Counted from the stretch's first letter, positions 34,943 to 43,410 are shown. The stretch is DNA of 64,000 bases from APNM01 sp040361335 (GCF_040361335.1 NZ_APNM01000001.1:186001-250000), one strand, 5' to 3'. Notes: a model not told the origin generated them from the sequence alone. Program-made: numbers and translations.

Positions 34943-35797
34943 GTGAATAATCCCCTTGAAGCTCCGACTCGCCTCCGCCAACGGTTGAAAACCCACCCGA
35001 TCCTCGCCTTCCCCCTGATCTACCTAGGCTGGGCCTACCTCTTCTGGGCGCCCCTGCTGCTCTCCGATGCGTCCGTCTGGACGTTTCCGACCATCCTCTG
35101 GTTCCTGATCGGCGGGGCCAGTCCGTTGATCGCGGGGCTAGGCCTGGCGGCTGTCGTGGACGGTCGGGCGGGGCTGCGCGATCTGTGGTGGCGGTTGGTG
35201 GATTGGCGGCGTGTGCCGGGGCGGTGGTGGCTGGTTTTGTTGCTGTTCTGGCTGGCGTTCGATCTTGCGATGGCTGGGTTGGCGGTGTTGCTGGGGGTGG
35301 TGGCGTCGCCGTTGGCTATGCATTGGTCGTTGTGGCTCGATCCGGAGGCGTTGCTGTTCCTGCTGTTGCTGTCCTTTGTGTTTCCGGCGGTGGAAGAGAT
35401 TGGGCTGCGGGGGTATTACCTGGAGCGGTTGCAGGCGCGGCTGGGGGTGACCGCGGCGGGGCTGGTGAACGGGGTGACCTGGGCGGCGTGGCATGCGCCG
35501 TTCGTGTGGTTCGCGGGCTATTACGCGAACACCACGTTCCATCCGGCGCTATCGTGGTGGTTGCCCATGATCGTCTGCCACACGCTGCTGATCGTGCATG
35601 TGTACAGCCGCACCGGGCGCAGCATCCTGGCGGTGTTGGTCTTCCACGGCATGATGAATTTCACCGGGGAGTGGCTGCGGATCTCGTCGGCGATGTATCC
35701 GTTCATGCTCTACGGGAACCTGGTGCTGGCGGTGCTCTTGGTGCTGTGCTGGCGGTATGTCGGAACGGAAGAGCGTTGCGGAATGCGTGGGCCATAG
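34943..35797 (+). CDS. CPBP family intramembrane glutamic endopeptidase
   Basis: 284 residues with about eight membrane segments, starting at GTG (MNNPLEAPTRLRQRL). The three CPBP/Abi motifs are present: VEEIGLRGYYLERL (EExxxR), TWAAWHAPFVWF (conserved WxxxH) and VFHGMMNFT (HxxxN). Bacterial members process prenylated or signal proteins, and some give immunity to bacteriocins; the substrate here is unknown. It is more GC-rich than the HNH gene before it. Confidence 0.85.
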   Translation: MNNPLEAPTRLRQRLKTHPILAFPLIYLGWAYLFWAPLLLSDASVWTFPTILWFLIGGASPLIAGLGLAAVVDGRAGLRDLWWRLVDWRRVPGRWWLVLLLFWLAFDLAMAGLAVLLGVVASPLAMHWSLWLDPEALLFLLLLSFVFPAVEEIGLRGYYLERLQARLGVTAAGLVNGVTWAAWHAPFVWFAGYYANTTFHPALSWWLPMIVCHTLLIVHVYSRTGRSILAVLVFHGMMNFTGEWLRISSAMYPFMLYGNLVLAVLLVLCWRYVGTEERCGMRGP

Positions 35798-36073
35798 CGC
35801 ATGGTCTGTATTGCAATGTAGGGGGAAATCGGGGGTCAGGTCCCTAGAGGTTTGAAAGGCGCCAGACACCTTTTTCTTGCATGACCGACGACAGCCGGCT
35901 CCTGGTGCGTAATGACCTTCCCGGATGGAGTAGGGCATGCTGGTCGGGGACGCTTCACAGTATCCTCCGTGCGCGCCTGCAGTGGTTCATTCGGGTGCCG
36001 TTTAGTTCCACAGCGGCAACTGGGCTAAGCGTTATGTGCCGCTGGCAGAGACCGCAAAAGGAATTCTGTCTCA

Positions 36074-36334
36074 ATGGGCAAATACACCAAACTGCAGCGA
36101 AAGATACTTGCGGGTGGTTCCGATACGAATCTCGAATTCTCTGCCCTGTGCCAACTCTTGTTGCGGCTGGGCTTTGATGAACGGGTCAGGGGTAGTCACC
36201 ACATATTCACCCGGCGTGACGTTGAGGAAATCCTGAATCTCCAGCCCAAGGGGAGCAAGGCCAAGCCGTATCAGGTCAAACAAGTCAGGGCTATACTGGT
36301 CAAGTACCGGCTGGGAGAGACCGATGTCGATTAA
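36074..36334 (+). CDS. hicA: HicA-type mRNA interferase toxin
   Basis: 86 residues with the dsRBD-like HicA fold: LCQLLLRLGFDERVRGSHHIFTRRD, including the GSHHIF box (41-45) whose His is catalytic. HicA toxins cleave mRNA independently of ribosomes. The stop overlaps the hicB start by 11 bp, the typical toxin-first hicAB order. The 276 bp upstream hold no gene; they contain a GGGGGTCAGGTCC stretch recalling RAYT ends. Confidence 0.85.
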   Translation: MGKYTKLQRKILAGGSDTNLEFSALCQLLLRLGFDERVRGSHHIFTRRDVEEILNLQPKGSKAKPYQVKQVRAILVKYRLGETDVD

Positions 36335-36536
36335 GTACGAGCTGATCATTTATTGGAGCGAGGACGACGGCGGTTTCATCGTGGAGGTGCCGGAGTTGCC
36401 AGGCTGTATGGCCGATGGTGAGACCTACGAGCAGGCCGTCGCCAATGCTCAGCGAGTCATCGAGGAATGGATTGAAACGGCCAAGGAACTCGGGCGTCCG
36501 GTCCCCGAGCCCAAGGGTCGGCTGATGTATGCATAA
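36324..36536 (+). CDS. hicB: HicB-type antitoxin, short form
   Basis: 70 residues: YELIIYWSEDDGGFIVEVPELPGCMADGETYEQAVANAQRVIEEWIE, the partial RNase H fold of HicB that caps HicA. There is no room for a C-terminal DNA-binding domain, so autoregulation would need another mode. It ends 35 bp before the truncated RAYT copy. Confidence 0.87.
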   Translation: MSIKYELIIYWSEDDGGFIVEVPELPGCMADGETYEQAVANAQRVIEEWIETAKELGRPVPEPKGRLMYA

Positions 36537-36570
36537 CAGGGCAGTCGAGCTGGATACCCCCAGCCGCTGA

Positions 36571-36692
36571 GGGAATCCGGGGTCAGAGTAACAACCTGAG
36601 GCATTCGGTGACTTCAGCCGGCTTGAGCGGTAAGGTCCTCTCCAGGGAGGAGGCAGGTAGCGTCAGGGAGGATTCATGGCACGACGGAACCG
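36571..36692 (+). mobile_element. Truncated RAYT end: left terminus and first codons only
   Basis: From GGGAATCCGGGG (36571) to ATGGCACGACGGAACCG (ending 36692) this copy parallels 32767-32884 with scattered differences and small indels. It includes the 14-bp terminal repeat (36579-36592), the leader and the first six transposase codons, then homology stops abruptly. The break falls 12 bp short of the stop codon of the converging antitoxin gene. Confidence 0.85.
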
Positions 36693-36703
36693 AGAGTCCC
36701 AAA

Positions 36704-36940
36704 TCAACTCCTCAGGCGTTCCCTCGCAAGCGCCAGGACTTCGTCGACATCGAGCAGTTCCGCCTTCCCGGATTCGATCTCGTTGAGCCGGCGACAGATT
36801 TCAATGTCCCAGGCTTCCGATACGTCGTCCTCGGCCGGCCCGTCCAGGCTCGCCACCAACTCGCTGGCCAGCTTGGCCCGCTCTCGTTCGGACAGGCCCA
36901 TTGCGGCTTCCCTGACGGCTTCGATTTCGACCGCACCCAT
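36704..36940 (-). CDS. Addiction-module antitoxin-like protein, partner missing
   Basis: 78 residues beginning MGAVEIEAVREAAMGLSERE, with RAKLASELVASLDGPAEDD and ending EVLALARERLRS. This is the addiction-module component family (TIGR02574 type) normally followed by a RelE/ParE toxin gene. Downstream on the same strand there is only the truncated RAYT copy and hicB on the other strand, so the toxin seems lost. I start at this ATG rather than the upstream hydrophobic extension (MLYCIILLVSTLTGVI), which is not typical. Confidence 0.78.
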   Translation of the reverse strand: MGAVEIEAVREAAMGLSERERAKLASELVASLDGPAEDDVSEAWDIEICRRLNEIESGKAELLDVDEVLALARERLRS

Positions 36941-37105
36941 AATGACCCCGGTAAGGGTGGAAACTAATAAAATGATGCAGTAAAGCATGATGCGCTACAA
37001 GGCGAGCGGTGTGGGCTAGTGCGTGCCGAGCATGGCGATGTCTACAGCTCTGTGCCGCACGGGTATGCTGCGGAGCGCCGGCGGGAGCGAGGCGACGGGG
37101 ATGCC

Positions 37106-37516
37106 ATGGAATATCTGGCCGGGTTGATCATCGGTGCGGCCATCTGCGCGGTGGCCGCGGTCGTCGGTTTCGATCGGGACCGGTCGTTCTATCCCACGGT
37201 GCTGATCGTGATCGCGGCGTTCTATGTGCTGTTCGCGGTGATGGGTGCCCGGGGCGGGGTGGTGCTCGCCGAGGCGTTGATCGCCGGGGCGTTCATGCTG
37301 GCCGCGATCGTCGGCTACCGGCGCGGGCTGTGGCTCGTGGCCGCGGCGTTGCTGGTGCATGGCCTGTTCGATTATGCGCATCCCCGGTTGTTCGGGAATC
37401 CCGGCGTGCCGGCCTGGTGGCCGGGGTTCTGTCTGATGGTGGATGTCGTCCTCGCGGCGTGGCTGGGCACGATGCTGCTTCGGGGCACGCGCGCCGCCGG
37501 CCAGGCGCCGCGGTAG
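37106..37516 (+). CDS. Small polytopic membrane protein
   Basis: 136 residues with about four to five membrane helices: MEYLAGLIIGAAICAVAAVV, FYPTVLIVIAAFYVLFAVMG, VLAEALIAGAFMLAAIVGY, LWLVAAALLVHGLFDYAHP and a final helix. The pattern GFDRDRSFYPTVLIVIA and HGLFDYAH is like the DUF6010 group, which I name with caution. The function is unknown. The frame stays open upstream, but the ATG with GGGG 6-9 bases before it is preferred. Confidence 0.65.
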   Translation: MEYLAGLIIGAAICAVAAVVGFDRDRSFYPTVLIVIAAFYVLFAVMGARGGVVLAEALIAGAFMLAAIVGYRRGLWLVAAALLVHGLFDYAHPRLFGNPGVPAWWPGFCLMVDVVLAAWLGTMLLRGTRAAGQAPR

Positions 37517-37588
37517 CCGGAGGCCCGGGCCGGCATGGCCGGCCGGCCCGGTTCGCGCTCGTTTGCCCGGCGCGTTGGCGGCCGGGCG

Positions 37589-38425
37589 TCAGGCGTTTTT
37601 CAGCATTCGTTGGACCGCCTCGCGATGCGCGGCGGTGGTGAAGCAGATGGGCTCGGCGAACTCTTCCATGGTGATGGCCTGTTCCCAGCTCATGTCCGCC
37701 ACCTTGCGCATCTGCGTCTTGGCCATGGCGCTGACGCTCTCCGGGAGCCGGCAGACCTTGTCCGCCCACGCCCGGGCCTCGGCCAGCAGCTCTTCGTGGG
37801 GCACCGTGCGGTTGATCAGGCCCAGCCGCAGCGCTTCGGCGGCGGATACCCGCTCGCCGGAGATGAACAGTTCCATGGCCTTGTGGTAGCCCAGTGTCCG
37901 GGTCAGGTGCCAGTTGCAGCCGACCTCCGGTGCCAGGCCGATCTTGCCGAAGGCCATGACCAGCTCGGCGCGCTCCGACGCCAGCAGGTGATCGCAGGCG
38001 AAGGCGAACGATAGGCCGACACCGGCGGCCGGGCCGTTCAGCGCGGCGATGATGTGCGTGTCGGACTGGCTCAGGAGCCGTGCGACGCCGCCGAACTGGT
38101 AGCGGATCCAGCGCCAGATGGTGGCCGCGCCGTCGTCGTCGCTGCGCGCGAATTCGTCGGCCCGCGCGATGAGTTCCATGTCGCCGCCGGCGCAGAAGGC
38201 CGGGTCGGTGCCGGTGAGGATGATCACCCGGATATCGAGATCCGCGATCAGCTCCCGCAGGGTTTGATGGAGCTGATAGCACAGCACCGGCGTCAGCGAG
38301 TTGTATCGCGCCGGGTTGTTCAGCGTGACGGTGGCCACCGCGCCGTCGCGTTCCGTGTCCACGTAGCGTCGCGATTCCGACTGGCATTCCTCGATGAGGG
38401 TCCGGTATTTGGCTGTCGTTTCCAT
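37589..38425 (-). CDS. Enoyl-CoA hydratase/isomerase family protein
   Basis: 278 residues of the crotonase fold. The oxyanion-hole segments are FCAGGDMELIARADEF and LNGPAAGVGLSFAFACDHLLAS, and FGKIGLAPEVGCNWHLTRTLGYHKAMEL contains the Glu aligned with catalytic Glu residues. C-terminal GLINRTVPHEEL is typical. Substrate unknown; it could serve beta-oxidation or aromatic/branched acyl-CoA breakdown. The ATG chosen (METTAKYRTL) has GGAG 6-8 bases upstream; the frame stays open 37 codons further. Confidence 0.88.
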   Translation of the reverse strand: METTAKYRTLIEECQSESRRYVDTERDGAVATVTLNNPARYNSLTPVLCYQLHQTLRELIADLDIRVIILTGTDPAFCAGGDMELIARADEFARSDDDGAATIWRWIRYQFGGVARLLSQSDTHIIAALNGPAAGVGLSFAFACDHLLASERAELVMAFGKIGLAPEVGCNWHLTRTLGYHKAMELFISGERVSAAEALRLGLINRTVPHEELLAEARAWADKVCRLPESVSAMAKTQMRKVADMSWEQAITMEEFAEPICFTTAAHREAVQRMLKNA

Positions 38426-38582
38426 GCTGGTGACTCCTTGGCGATGGCGTCGGTGGGGCGGGTGTCCGCGATTGTCGATCCGTCGGTGCGGTCGCTTCGA
38501 GGACACGCTAGTCGACCGGGCAGCCGCCCGCAACAAGAAATGAAGATTGTTTCATGTCATGGGCGGTGCGCCCGCGATTGGC

Positions 38583-39761
38583 TCAACGGGCGGCGCCGCC
38601 GCGCGTTGGCCTATCCCGATCGGCGGTCGCAGTGATGCGCCACGATGGTTCGGCGTCCAGGCGGGCCAGTACCTCGCCGGGGGCGATCAGGTCGGCGGGC
38701 TTGGCCAGGCCCGCGGGTGGCCGCGTCCCGGCGAGCAATCGCTCCGTCAGCCGGGAGACCAGAAAGCACGTGCCGAGGGCCATGTCCTCTGCCACGAGTT
38801 CGCGCCGGTGGTGGCCGTCCGGGTCGGTCACATTGACCTGCACGATGCACTCGCTGCCCCAGTGCCGCTGCAGCCCCGCACGGTAGAGGCGGGCGTTGAG
38901 GTATCGCGCGTAGCGCGACAGCAGCCGATGGGCCCAGCCGCGCCGGTCCGGCCGCAGTAGTCGGAGCAGGGCAATCTCGGATGCCGTCGGCGCCGGCGCG
39001 CCGCCCAGCGCGGCATAGGTCCGCAAGTCAACGTTGCCGAGTTCGTCGCCCAGGGCCTCGATCTCCAGAGTCGGCCAGCGCACGGCCGCTGTCTCGCCGA
39101 ACCGGGGAACCGTGAACGTCCGCGTGGCGGTCGGCTTCGTGGCCTGCATGCGCCCGCCGACGTGCTCACGCAGCGGCTCGCCGATGGCCAGCTCCAGGGC
39201 CCCGGTCAGGAGGCTGGCGATGCCGCTGTCCGGCGTTTCCGGGAGTCCGGTGACCATCACTATCGACGCGGCGGAGGCCGCCGGGTAATCCGCGAGCATC
39301 TCCAACAGCAGGAGACCGGACAGGCCCGGATACAGGCCGGCGCCCGGCACCATGGTCGCGCCATTGCCGCGCGCGAGCCGGTCCAGGGCGCCCAGTGCGC
39401 GGTAATGGGCCTGTTCGGAAGCGATATCCACGTAGTGCGTCCCGACGCCGGCGACCGCCTCGGCAACGTGGTGCCCGCCGATGACGAACGGTCCGGCGCA
39501 ATGGACGACGACTCGCGATCGGGCCGCCAATTCCCGTAGGCGGTCCGGGTTCTCGATATCCAGCAAGGCCAGCGACAGGCGCCGCCGCTGGTCCTCGTCC
39601 GTGCAAGCGTCGGCCAGTTCGTCCAGCGGCGCCCGGCGCCGGCCCGTGGCCCGGACGCGGTGCCCCGCCGCCAGCAGCCGGGGGATCAGCGCCCGGCCCA
39701 CCTGGCCGTAGGCGCCCAATACCAGCACATCGACATCGTCTGGTTCGTTCCCGAGGCTCAT
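38583..39761 (-). CDS. Saccharopine dehydrogenase-like NAD(P)-binding protein
   Basis: 392 residues. The N-terminal Rossmann fold is DVLVLGAYGQVGRALIPRLLAAGH with RATGRRRAPLDELA, then VVVHCAGPFVIGGHHVAEAVAGVGTHYVDIASE, the pattern of saccharopine dehydrogenase/trans-acting enoyl reductase-like proteins. The C-terminal half (VNVTDPDGHHRRELVAEDMALGT) is less diagnostic. It is divergent from the SRPBCC-TetR operon, with a strong palindrome in the 100-bp promoter region, so probably under that TetR. Confidence 0.85.
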   Translation of the reverse strand: MSLGNEPDDVDVLVLGAYGQVGRALIPRLLAAGHRVRATGRRRAPLDELADACTDEDQRRRLSLALLDIENPDRLRELAARSRVVVHCAGPFVIGGHHVAEAVAGVGTHYVDIASEQAHYRALGALDRLARGNGATMVPGAGLYPGLSGLLLLEMLADYPAASAASIVMVTGLPETPDSGIASLLTGALELAIGEPLREHVGGRMQATKPTATRTFTVPRFGETAAVRWPTLEIEALGDELGNVDLRTYAALGGAPAPTASEIALLRLLRPDRRGWAHRLLSRYARYLNARLYRAGLQRHWGSECIVQVNVTDPDGHHRRELVAEDMALGTCFLVSRLTERLLAGTRPPAGLAKPADLIAPGEVLARLDAEPSWRITATADRDRPTRGGAAR

Positions 39762-39791
39762 GGTCTGTCCTTCCGGTCCGTCATGTCTCTC

Positions 39792-39835
39792 CAGGATTGC
39801 GACTGTACCGGCCAGTCGGTACAGTCGCAATCCTG
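39792..39835. promoter_or_regulatory. Perfect 19-bp inverted repeat, probable TetR operator
   Basis: CAGGATTGCGACTGTACCG (39792-39810) and its exact reverse complement (39817-39835) flank a 6-base centre, GCCAGT. The core TGTACCG-N6-CGGTACA has the size and symmetry of TetR-family operators. It lies between the divergent saccharopine dehydrogenase-like and SRPBCC genes, the latter cotranscribed with a TetR gene. Confidence 0.75.
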
Positions 39836-39861
39836 CGATCCGGAAAACCGCGAGGTGCGTC

Positions 39862-40467
39862 ATGCGTGGGACAATGAAGTTGTTGATCGCCGGATTCGGT
39901 CTGATCCTCCTGTTGCTGGCGGTGAATGCCGGTGTCTCCGGGCAGGGGCCTCTGGTGGACACCACGGCCAGCGTCACCATCGACGCGCCCCGAGAGAGGG
40001 TGTGGCGTGACTTGCAGGACTTCGAGGGCCGCTGGGAGTCGTCCAACCCGGAACACGACGGCATCTGGGTCTTGACGTCGCCCAAGAGGCCGCTGCGCGA
40101 CGGGCTTCGCTTCCTCCAGCGGGAATCGGTCGGCGGGGTGACCGGGATGCTGCACGGACGCATCTACGACGTGCGCCCGCCGCGCCGTTTTAGCTGGCGC
40201 GCGCGGACCCGGTACACGTTCTTCGGATTGCCGATGGATGTCCGGGAAGGTGGGTCGGTGGTTCTGGCACCGGCCGCCGGCAGCGTGGTGTTGTCGCACC
40301 GGGTTTGGGCGCACAGCGGCCCGTCACTGACCGACCGGATCCTCGCCGCCGTGGCGGCATGGTGCATGGACCTGGAAGCGGATGCACGGCAGCATACGCT
40401 GGTCGAACTGGCGTATTTCCGAGACAGCATCGAGGCCGCGCAAGCGGTTCCCAAGGCGCATGACTGA
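39862..40467 (+). CDS. SRPBCC (polyketide cyclase/START-like) protein, membrane anchored
   Basis: 201 residues. An N-terminal hydrophobic segment (LLIAGFGLILLLLAVNAGVSG) is a membrane anchor or signal. The rest is a SRPBCC ligand-binding fold: ASVTIDAPRERVWRDLQDFEGRWESSNPEHD, and GSVVLSHRVWAHSGPSLTDRIL. The ligand is unknown. Another ATG 12 bp downstream (MKLLIAG) is equally possible. Its stop overlaps the start of the TetR gene by 8 bp. Confidence 0.75.
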   Translation: MRGTMKLLIAGFGLILLLLAVNAGVSGQGPLVDTTASVTIDAPRERVWRDLQDFEGRWESSNPEHDGIWVLTSPKRPLRDGLRFLQRESVGGVTGMLHGRIYDVRPPRRFSWRARTRYTFFGLPMDVREGGSVVLAPAAGSVVLSHRVWAHSGPSLTDRILAAVAAWCMDLEADARQHTLVELAYFRDSIEAAQAVPKAHD

Positions 40468-41020
40468 CACCCGCGTACGTATCCTCGACGCCGCCCGCGA
40501 GCTGCTTGCCGAGGCCGGTCTGTCGGCATTCACGCTGGACGCCGTGGCCCGGCGGGCCGGCGTCAGCAAGGGCGGCGTCTTCTACCATTTCGCCTCCAAG
40601 GAGGTCCTGGTGAGCGGTCTCGTGGACCGCTACATCCAGTTGTTCGAGACGCGGCTGCACGAAACGCTTGCCCGCGAGCCGGCGGGGCCGGGGCGGTTCG
40701 CCCGGGCGCTGATCCGGACCACCCTGGATGACGCCGGGGTGCACAACGGCTACAAGCGGGCCATCCTGCAGGTGGCGGTGGCCTCGCCGGACGTATTGCA
40801 ACCGCTGCGCGAGTATTCCCGCCGCGCACTGGACAACCTCATGCAGGATGGTCTGGACGACGGCCTGGCCGAGATCGTCTGTTTCGCGGCCGATGGGCTC
40901 TGGTTCGGGGAAATGCTTGATCTGGTCCGATTTTCCAGCGAGCGCCGGCGGCAGTTGGCGCGGCGCCTTTTGGCGTTGACCGAGTGCGATGCCGCCGACG
41001 CTGCCGGGCAGGTCCGATAG
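40460..41020 (+). CDS. TetR family transcriptional regulator
   Basis: 186 residues. The N-terminal helix-turn-helix reads ARELLAEAGLSAFTLDAVARRAGVSKGGVFYHFASKEVLVSGLV, canonical TetR. The C-terminal ligand domain resembles TetR_C groups with CFAADGLWFGEMLDL. Translationally coupled to the SRPBCC gene; it most likely binds the inverted repeat at 39792-39835, controlling itself and the divergent dehydrogenase. Confidence 0.92.
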   Translation: MTDTRVRILDAARELLAEAGLSAFTLDAVARRAGVSKGGVFYHFASKEVLVSGLVDRYIQLFETRLHETLAREPAGPGRFARALIRTTLDDAGVHNGYKRAILQVAVASPDVLQPLREYSRRALDNLMQDGLDDGLAEIVCFAADGLWFGEMLDLVRFSSERRRQLARRLLALTECDAADAAGQVR

Positions 41021-41093
41021 CCGGCCATCTTGGCGCATGGCAGCGCCGCCGGGCGGTCAGTCGCGTTGGCCGGCCGTATGCGACCGGGGCCCC

Positions 41094-41708
41094 CTATGGG
41101 CTCGTGAGCAGCGTTTCCAGCCCGGCAAGCTGATAGCGCCAGAACGCCTGGAACGCGGCCCGGATGTCCGACTCGTCGTCATACTCGCGGAGAATGGCGA
41201 CGATCATGTCGGCGGTGCTCGTGAATAGCTGCGCCAGGACGACCCGCGGCACCCGGCCGTTCGCCCGGTCCGGGGCTTGCGCCGTGGCGTATCCGTCGGC
41301 AAGGCGCGTCAACTCGGCGATTATCAACGGCCTGACATGGGCGAGCGGCGACTCTTCGGCGCCGGCCAGCAGGATGATCACCACCGTGCGTTGGCGGATC
41401 CAGAAGTCGAGCAGGGCGTCCGCCTTCGATGATCGGCCGGCCGTGGCGGTGCGCCAGTCGTCCCGGGTGGCGAGCTCGCGGACCCGTTGCCGGATAAGCC
41501 GGAGCAGTTGCGCGGCGACGGCGCGGGGCACCACGGCTTCGAACAGGGCCTCCTTGCTGCGGTAGTAACGGTAGAGGTTGCCCGTGGCGACATCGGCCCG
41601 GGCGGCGATGTCGGCTAGCCGCGCGGCCGAGTAACCGTGGCGGGCGAAGGCCTCGGCCGCGGCGGCGAGTATCCGTGCCCGTACCGATGGCTTCAGTTGT
41701 TGTGGCAT
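41094..41708 (-). CDS. TetR family transcriptional regulator, downstream of amidase
   Basis: 204 residues: ARILAAAAEAFARHGYSAARLADIAARADVATGNLYRYYRSKEALFEAVV is a standard TetR DNA-binding domain. The ligand domain contains a long helical part (IRQRTVVIILLAGAEESPLAHVRPLII). It starts 5 bp after the amidase stop, so amidase and regulator form one operon. The palindromes upstream of the amidase are its likely operator. Confidence 0.92.
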   Translation of the reverse strand: MPQQLKPSVRARILAAAAEAFARHGYSAARLADIAARADVATGNLYRYYRSKEALFEAVVPRAVAAQLLRLIRQRVRELATRDDWRTATAGRSSKADALLDFWIRQRTVVIILLAGAEESPLAHVRPLIIAELTRLADGYATAQAPDRANGRVPRVVLAQLFTSTADMIVAILREYDDESDIRAAFQAFWRYQLAGLETLLTSP

Positions 41709-41712
41709 AGGC

Positions 41713-43131
41713 TCAACTCATGGTCACGGGCAAACGCTGTTGCCAGGGGGAGGCACGCTCGAGCTCCAGGGCCAGGCCCAGCAGCAGCGCCTCCCCGCCC
41801 ACGGGCGCGGCGAAATGCGAGCCCACGGGCAGGCCCCGGGCGGAGATATGCAGCGGCACCGACATGGCCGGCCAGCCGGCGATGGAGGCGACGGCGGTAT
41901 AGCCTGCCAGTGTCTCGGTGAAAGCGACAGCCTGCTCGAAGGGCTCCGTGCCGCCGTGGTGCCCGAGCGGGAACGCCGGGAACGGCACGGTCGGGCAGAG
42001 CAAGACGTCGAATTCGCCCATGCGCCGATCGGCCGCGGCGGCGGCCGCCGCCAGCGCGGCCTCCGCCTCCGTGGAGGCCGTCGGGGGCAGCTCTTTCGCG
42101 TGTTGAATCAACCGGCGGGTGTAGGGCTCCAGTCGCTCTTCGTCGAAGGCCGGCCCGATGTAGGCGCGTATCTGCTCGCATGCGGCATCGATGGTCAGGG
42201 CCGCATGCGTGAAATAGGCCCGGGCCGCGGCTTCGGTATCGTATGCCGGCGCCTGTGTCTCCACGACTTCGTGGCCCAGCGATTCGCACAGCCTGGCGGT
42301 CTCGGCCAGCGCACCGGCGACGTCCGCATCGGGTTCGTCGTCTGAGCCGGTACGCCGATACATGCCGATCCGCAGCCGCCGGTCCAGCGGTTCGCGCACC
42401 CGTCCCACGGGAGGCAGCCGGGCCTCGCCGTCGGTACGCTCGGTGACGGCAAGCCAGGTGGCGCTGTCCCGCACGCTGCGGGAGACGCAATGCTCGCTGA
42501 TCATCCGGGTGAACGGGGTCTCGCCGGGTTGGTCCGTGGCGCGGTGCCGTCCCCGGCTCGGCTTGAAGCCGAACAAGCCGCAGAAGGAGGCGGGACCGCG
42601 AATCGAGCCGCCTCCGTCCGACGCGTGGGCCACGGGCACCATCCCGGCGGCCACGGCCGCCACCGCGCCGCCGGACGATCCCCCGGGCGAACGGCTCGGA
42701 TCCCAGGGGTTACGGGTCGCCCCGCAAGCCAACGTCTCCGTCGTGCCCAGGAGGCCGAACTCGGAGGTGGTGCTTTTCCCCAATACGATCAGCCCGCCGG
42801 CATCCAGGGCATCGGTGTACGGCGAGCCCACCGGCGCAATCTGCCCTTCGAAGAGCCGGGAGCCGAGCGTGAAGGGCAGGCCGGGGTACGCGATCAGGTC
42901 CTTCAGCAGCGTGGGCACGCCCGCGAACGGGGTGGTGGTATCGATGTCCGTCGCCCGTTGCCGGGCTTGTTCGAAACCTGTCGCCGCGACCGCGTTGAGT
43001 GCCGGATCGAGGCGCTCGATACGCCCGATGGCCGCGTCCACCAGCTCGCGGGCCGACGCTTCGCCGTCCCGTACCAGTTGCGCCTGTGCCGTGGCATCCA
43101 GGGTCCCTAACTCGTCATCGTGTGACCGCAT
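41713..43131 (-). CDS. Amidase (amidase-signature family)
   Basis: 472 residues with the Ser-cisSer-Lys triad of the amidase signature: VPTLLKDLIAYPG (Lys), and NPWDPSRSPGGSSGGAVAAVAAG (cis-Ser), VAHASDGGGSIRGPASFCGLFGFKPSRGR (nucleophile Ser and its block). Such enzymes hydrolyse diverse amides; the substrate is not predictable, and it is unlikely to be GatA because no gatB/gatC is near. The start MRSHDDELG is preferred (GGGGAC upstream); the open frame goes 30 codons further through the palindromic operator region. Confidence 0.88.
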   Translation of the reverse strand: MRSHDDELGTLDATAQAQLVRDGEASARELVDAAIGRIERLDPALNAVAATGFEQARQRATDIDTTTPFAGVPTLLKDLIAYPGLPFTLGSRLFEGQIAPVGSPYTDALDAGGLIVLGKSTTSEFGLLGTTETLACGATRNPWDPSRSPGGSSGGAVAAVAAGMVPVAHASDGGGSIRGPASFCGLFGFKPSRGRHRATDQPGETPFTRMISEHCVSRSVRDSATWLAVTERTDGEARLPPVGRVREPLDRRLRIGMYRRTGSDDEPDADVAGALAETARLCESLGHEVVETQAPAYDTEAAARAYFTHAALTIDAACEQIRAYIGPAFDEERLEPYTRRLIQHAKELPPTASTEAEAALAAAAAAADRRMGEFDVLLCPTVPFPAFPLGHHGGTEPFEQAVAFTETLAGYTAVASIAGWPAMSVPLHISARGLPVGSHFAAPVGGEALLLGLALELERASPWQQRLPVTMS

Positions 43132-43147
43132 CTCGCTGTCCCCGCCA

Positions 43148-43194
43148 TTATCGAAGTCTCGCTTCGATAAATGAATAATGAATTCATGATTCAT
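43148..43194. promoter_or_regulatory. Two adjacent palindromes upstream of amidase-tetR, likely operators
   Basis: TTATCGAAG (43148-43156) and CTTCGATAA (43162-43170) form a perfect 9-bp inverted repeat with a 5-base centre. Immediately next, 43171-43194 is a 24-bp palindrome (ATGAAT...ATTCAT, centre GAATTC) with only two mismatched positions. AT-rich palindromes of this size, 17 bp upstream of an operon ending in a TetR gene, are probable binding sites, perhaps for the TetR and a second factor. Confidence 0.65.
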
Positions 43195-43410
43195 TTTATA
43201 GTCCGTGTGTGACATTGGCAACGCCGGCGGCGGTAGCGGGGGCGTGGTCGGGTTTACGTGCGCGCCTTTCGCCGGCGATATGGCGCCCGATGAGCGGAGG
43301 CTTGTGTCTGAAGGGGCGCAGGCATCGGATTGGACGAGTTGGCTAGACTAAGGGGCAGGCGAGGCCCGCCGGGGTCTGTCTGTCAGGCAAGGAACGCAAG
43401 GGAGGTCGGG

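Noticed and set aside
36941..36988. Signal-like N-terminal extension of the orphan antitoxin
   Set aside because: The 16 hydrophobic codons are atypical for this cytosolic antitoxin family; the internal ATG fits better.
43132..43221. Longer amidase N-terminus
   Set aside because: The extra 30 codons would be encoded by the AT-rich double palindrome, which looks like an operator, and the added residues have no family support.
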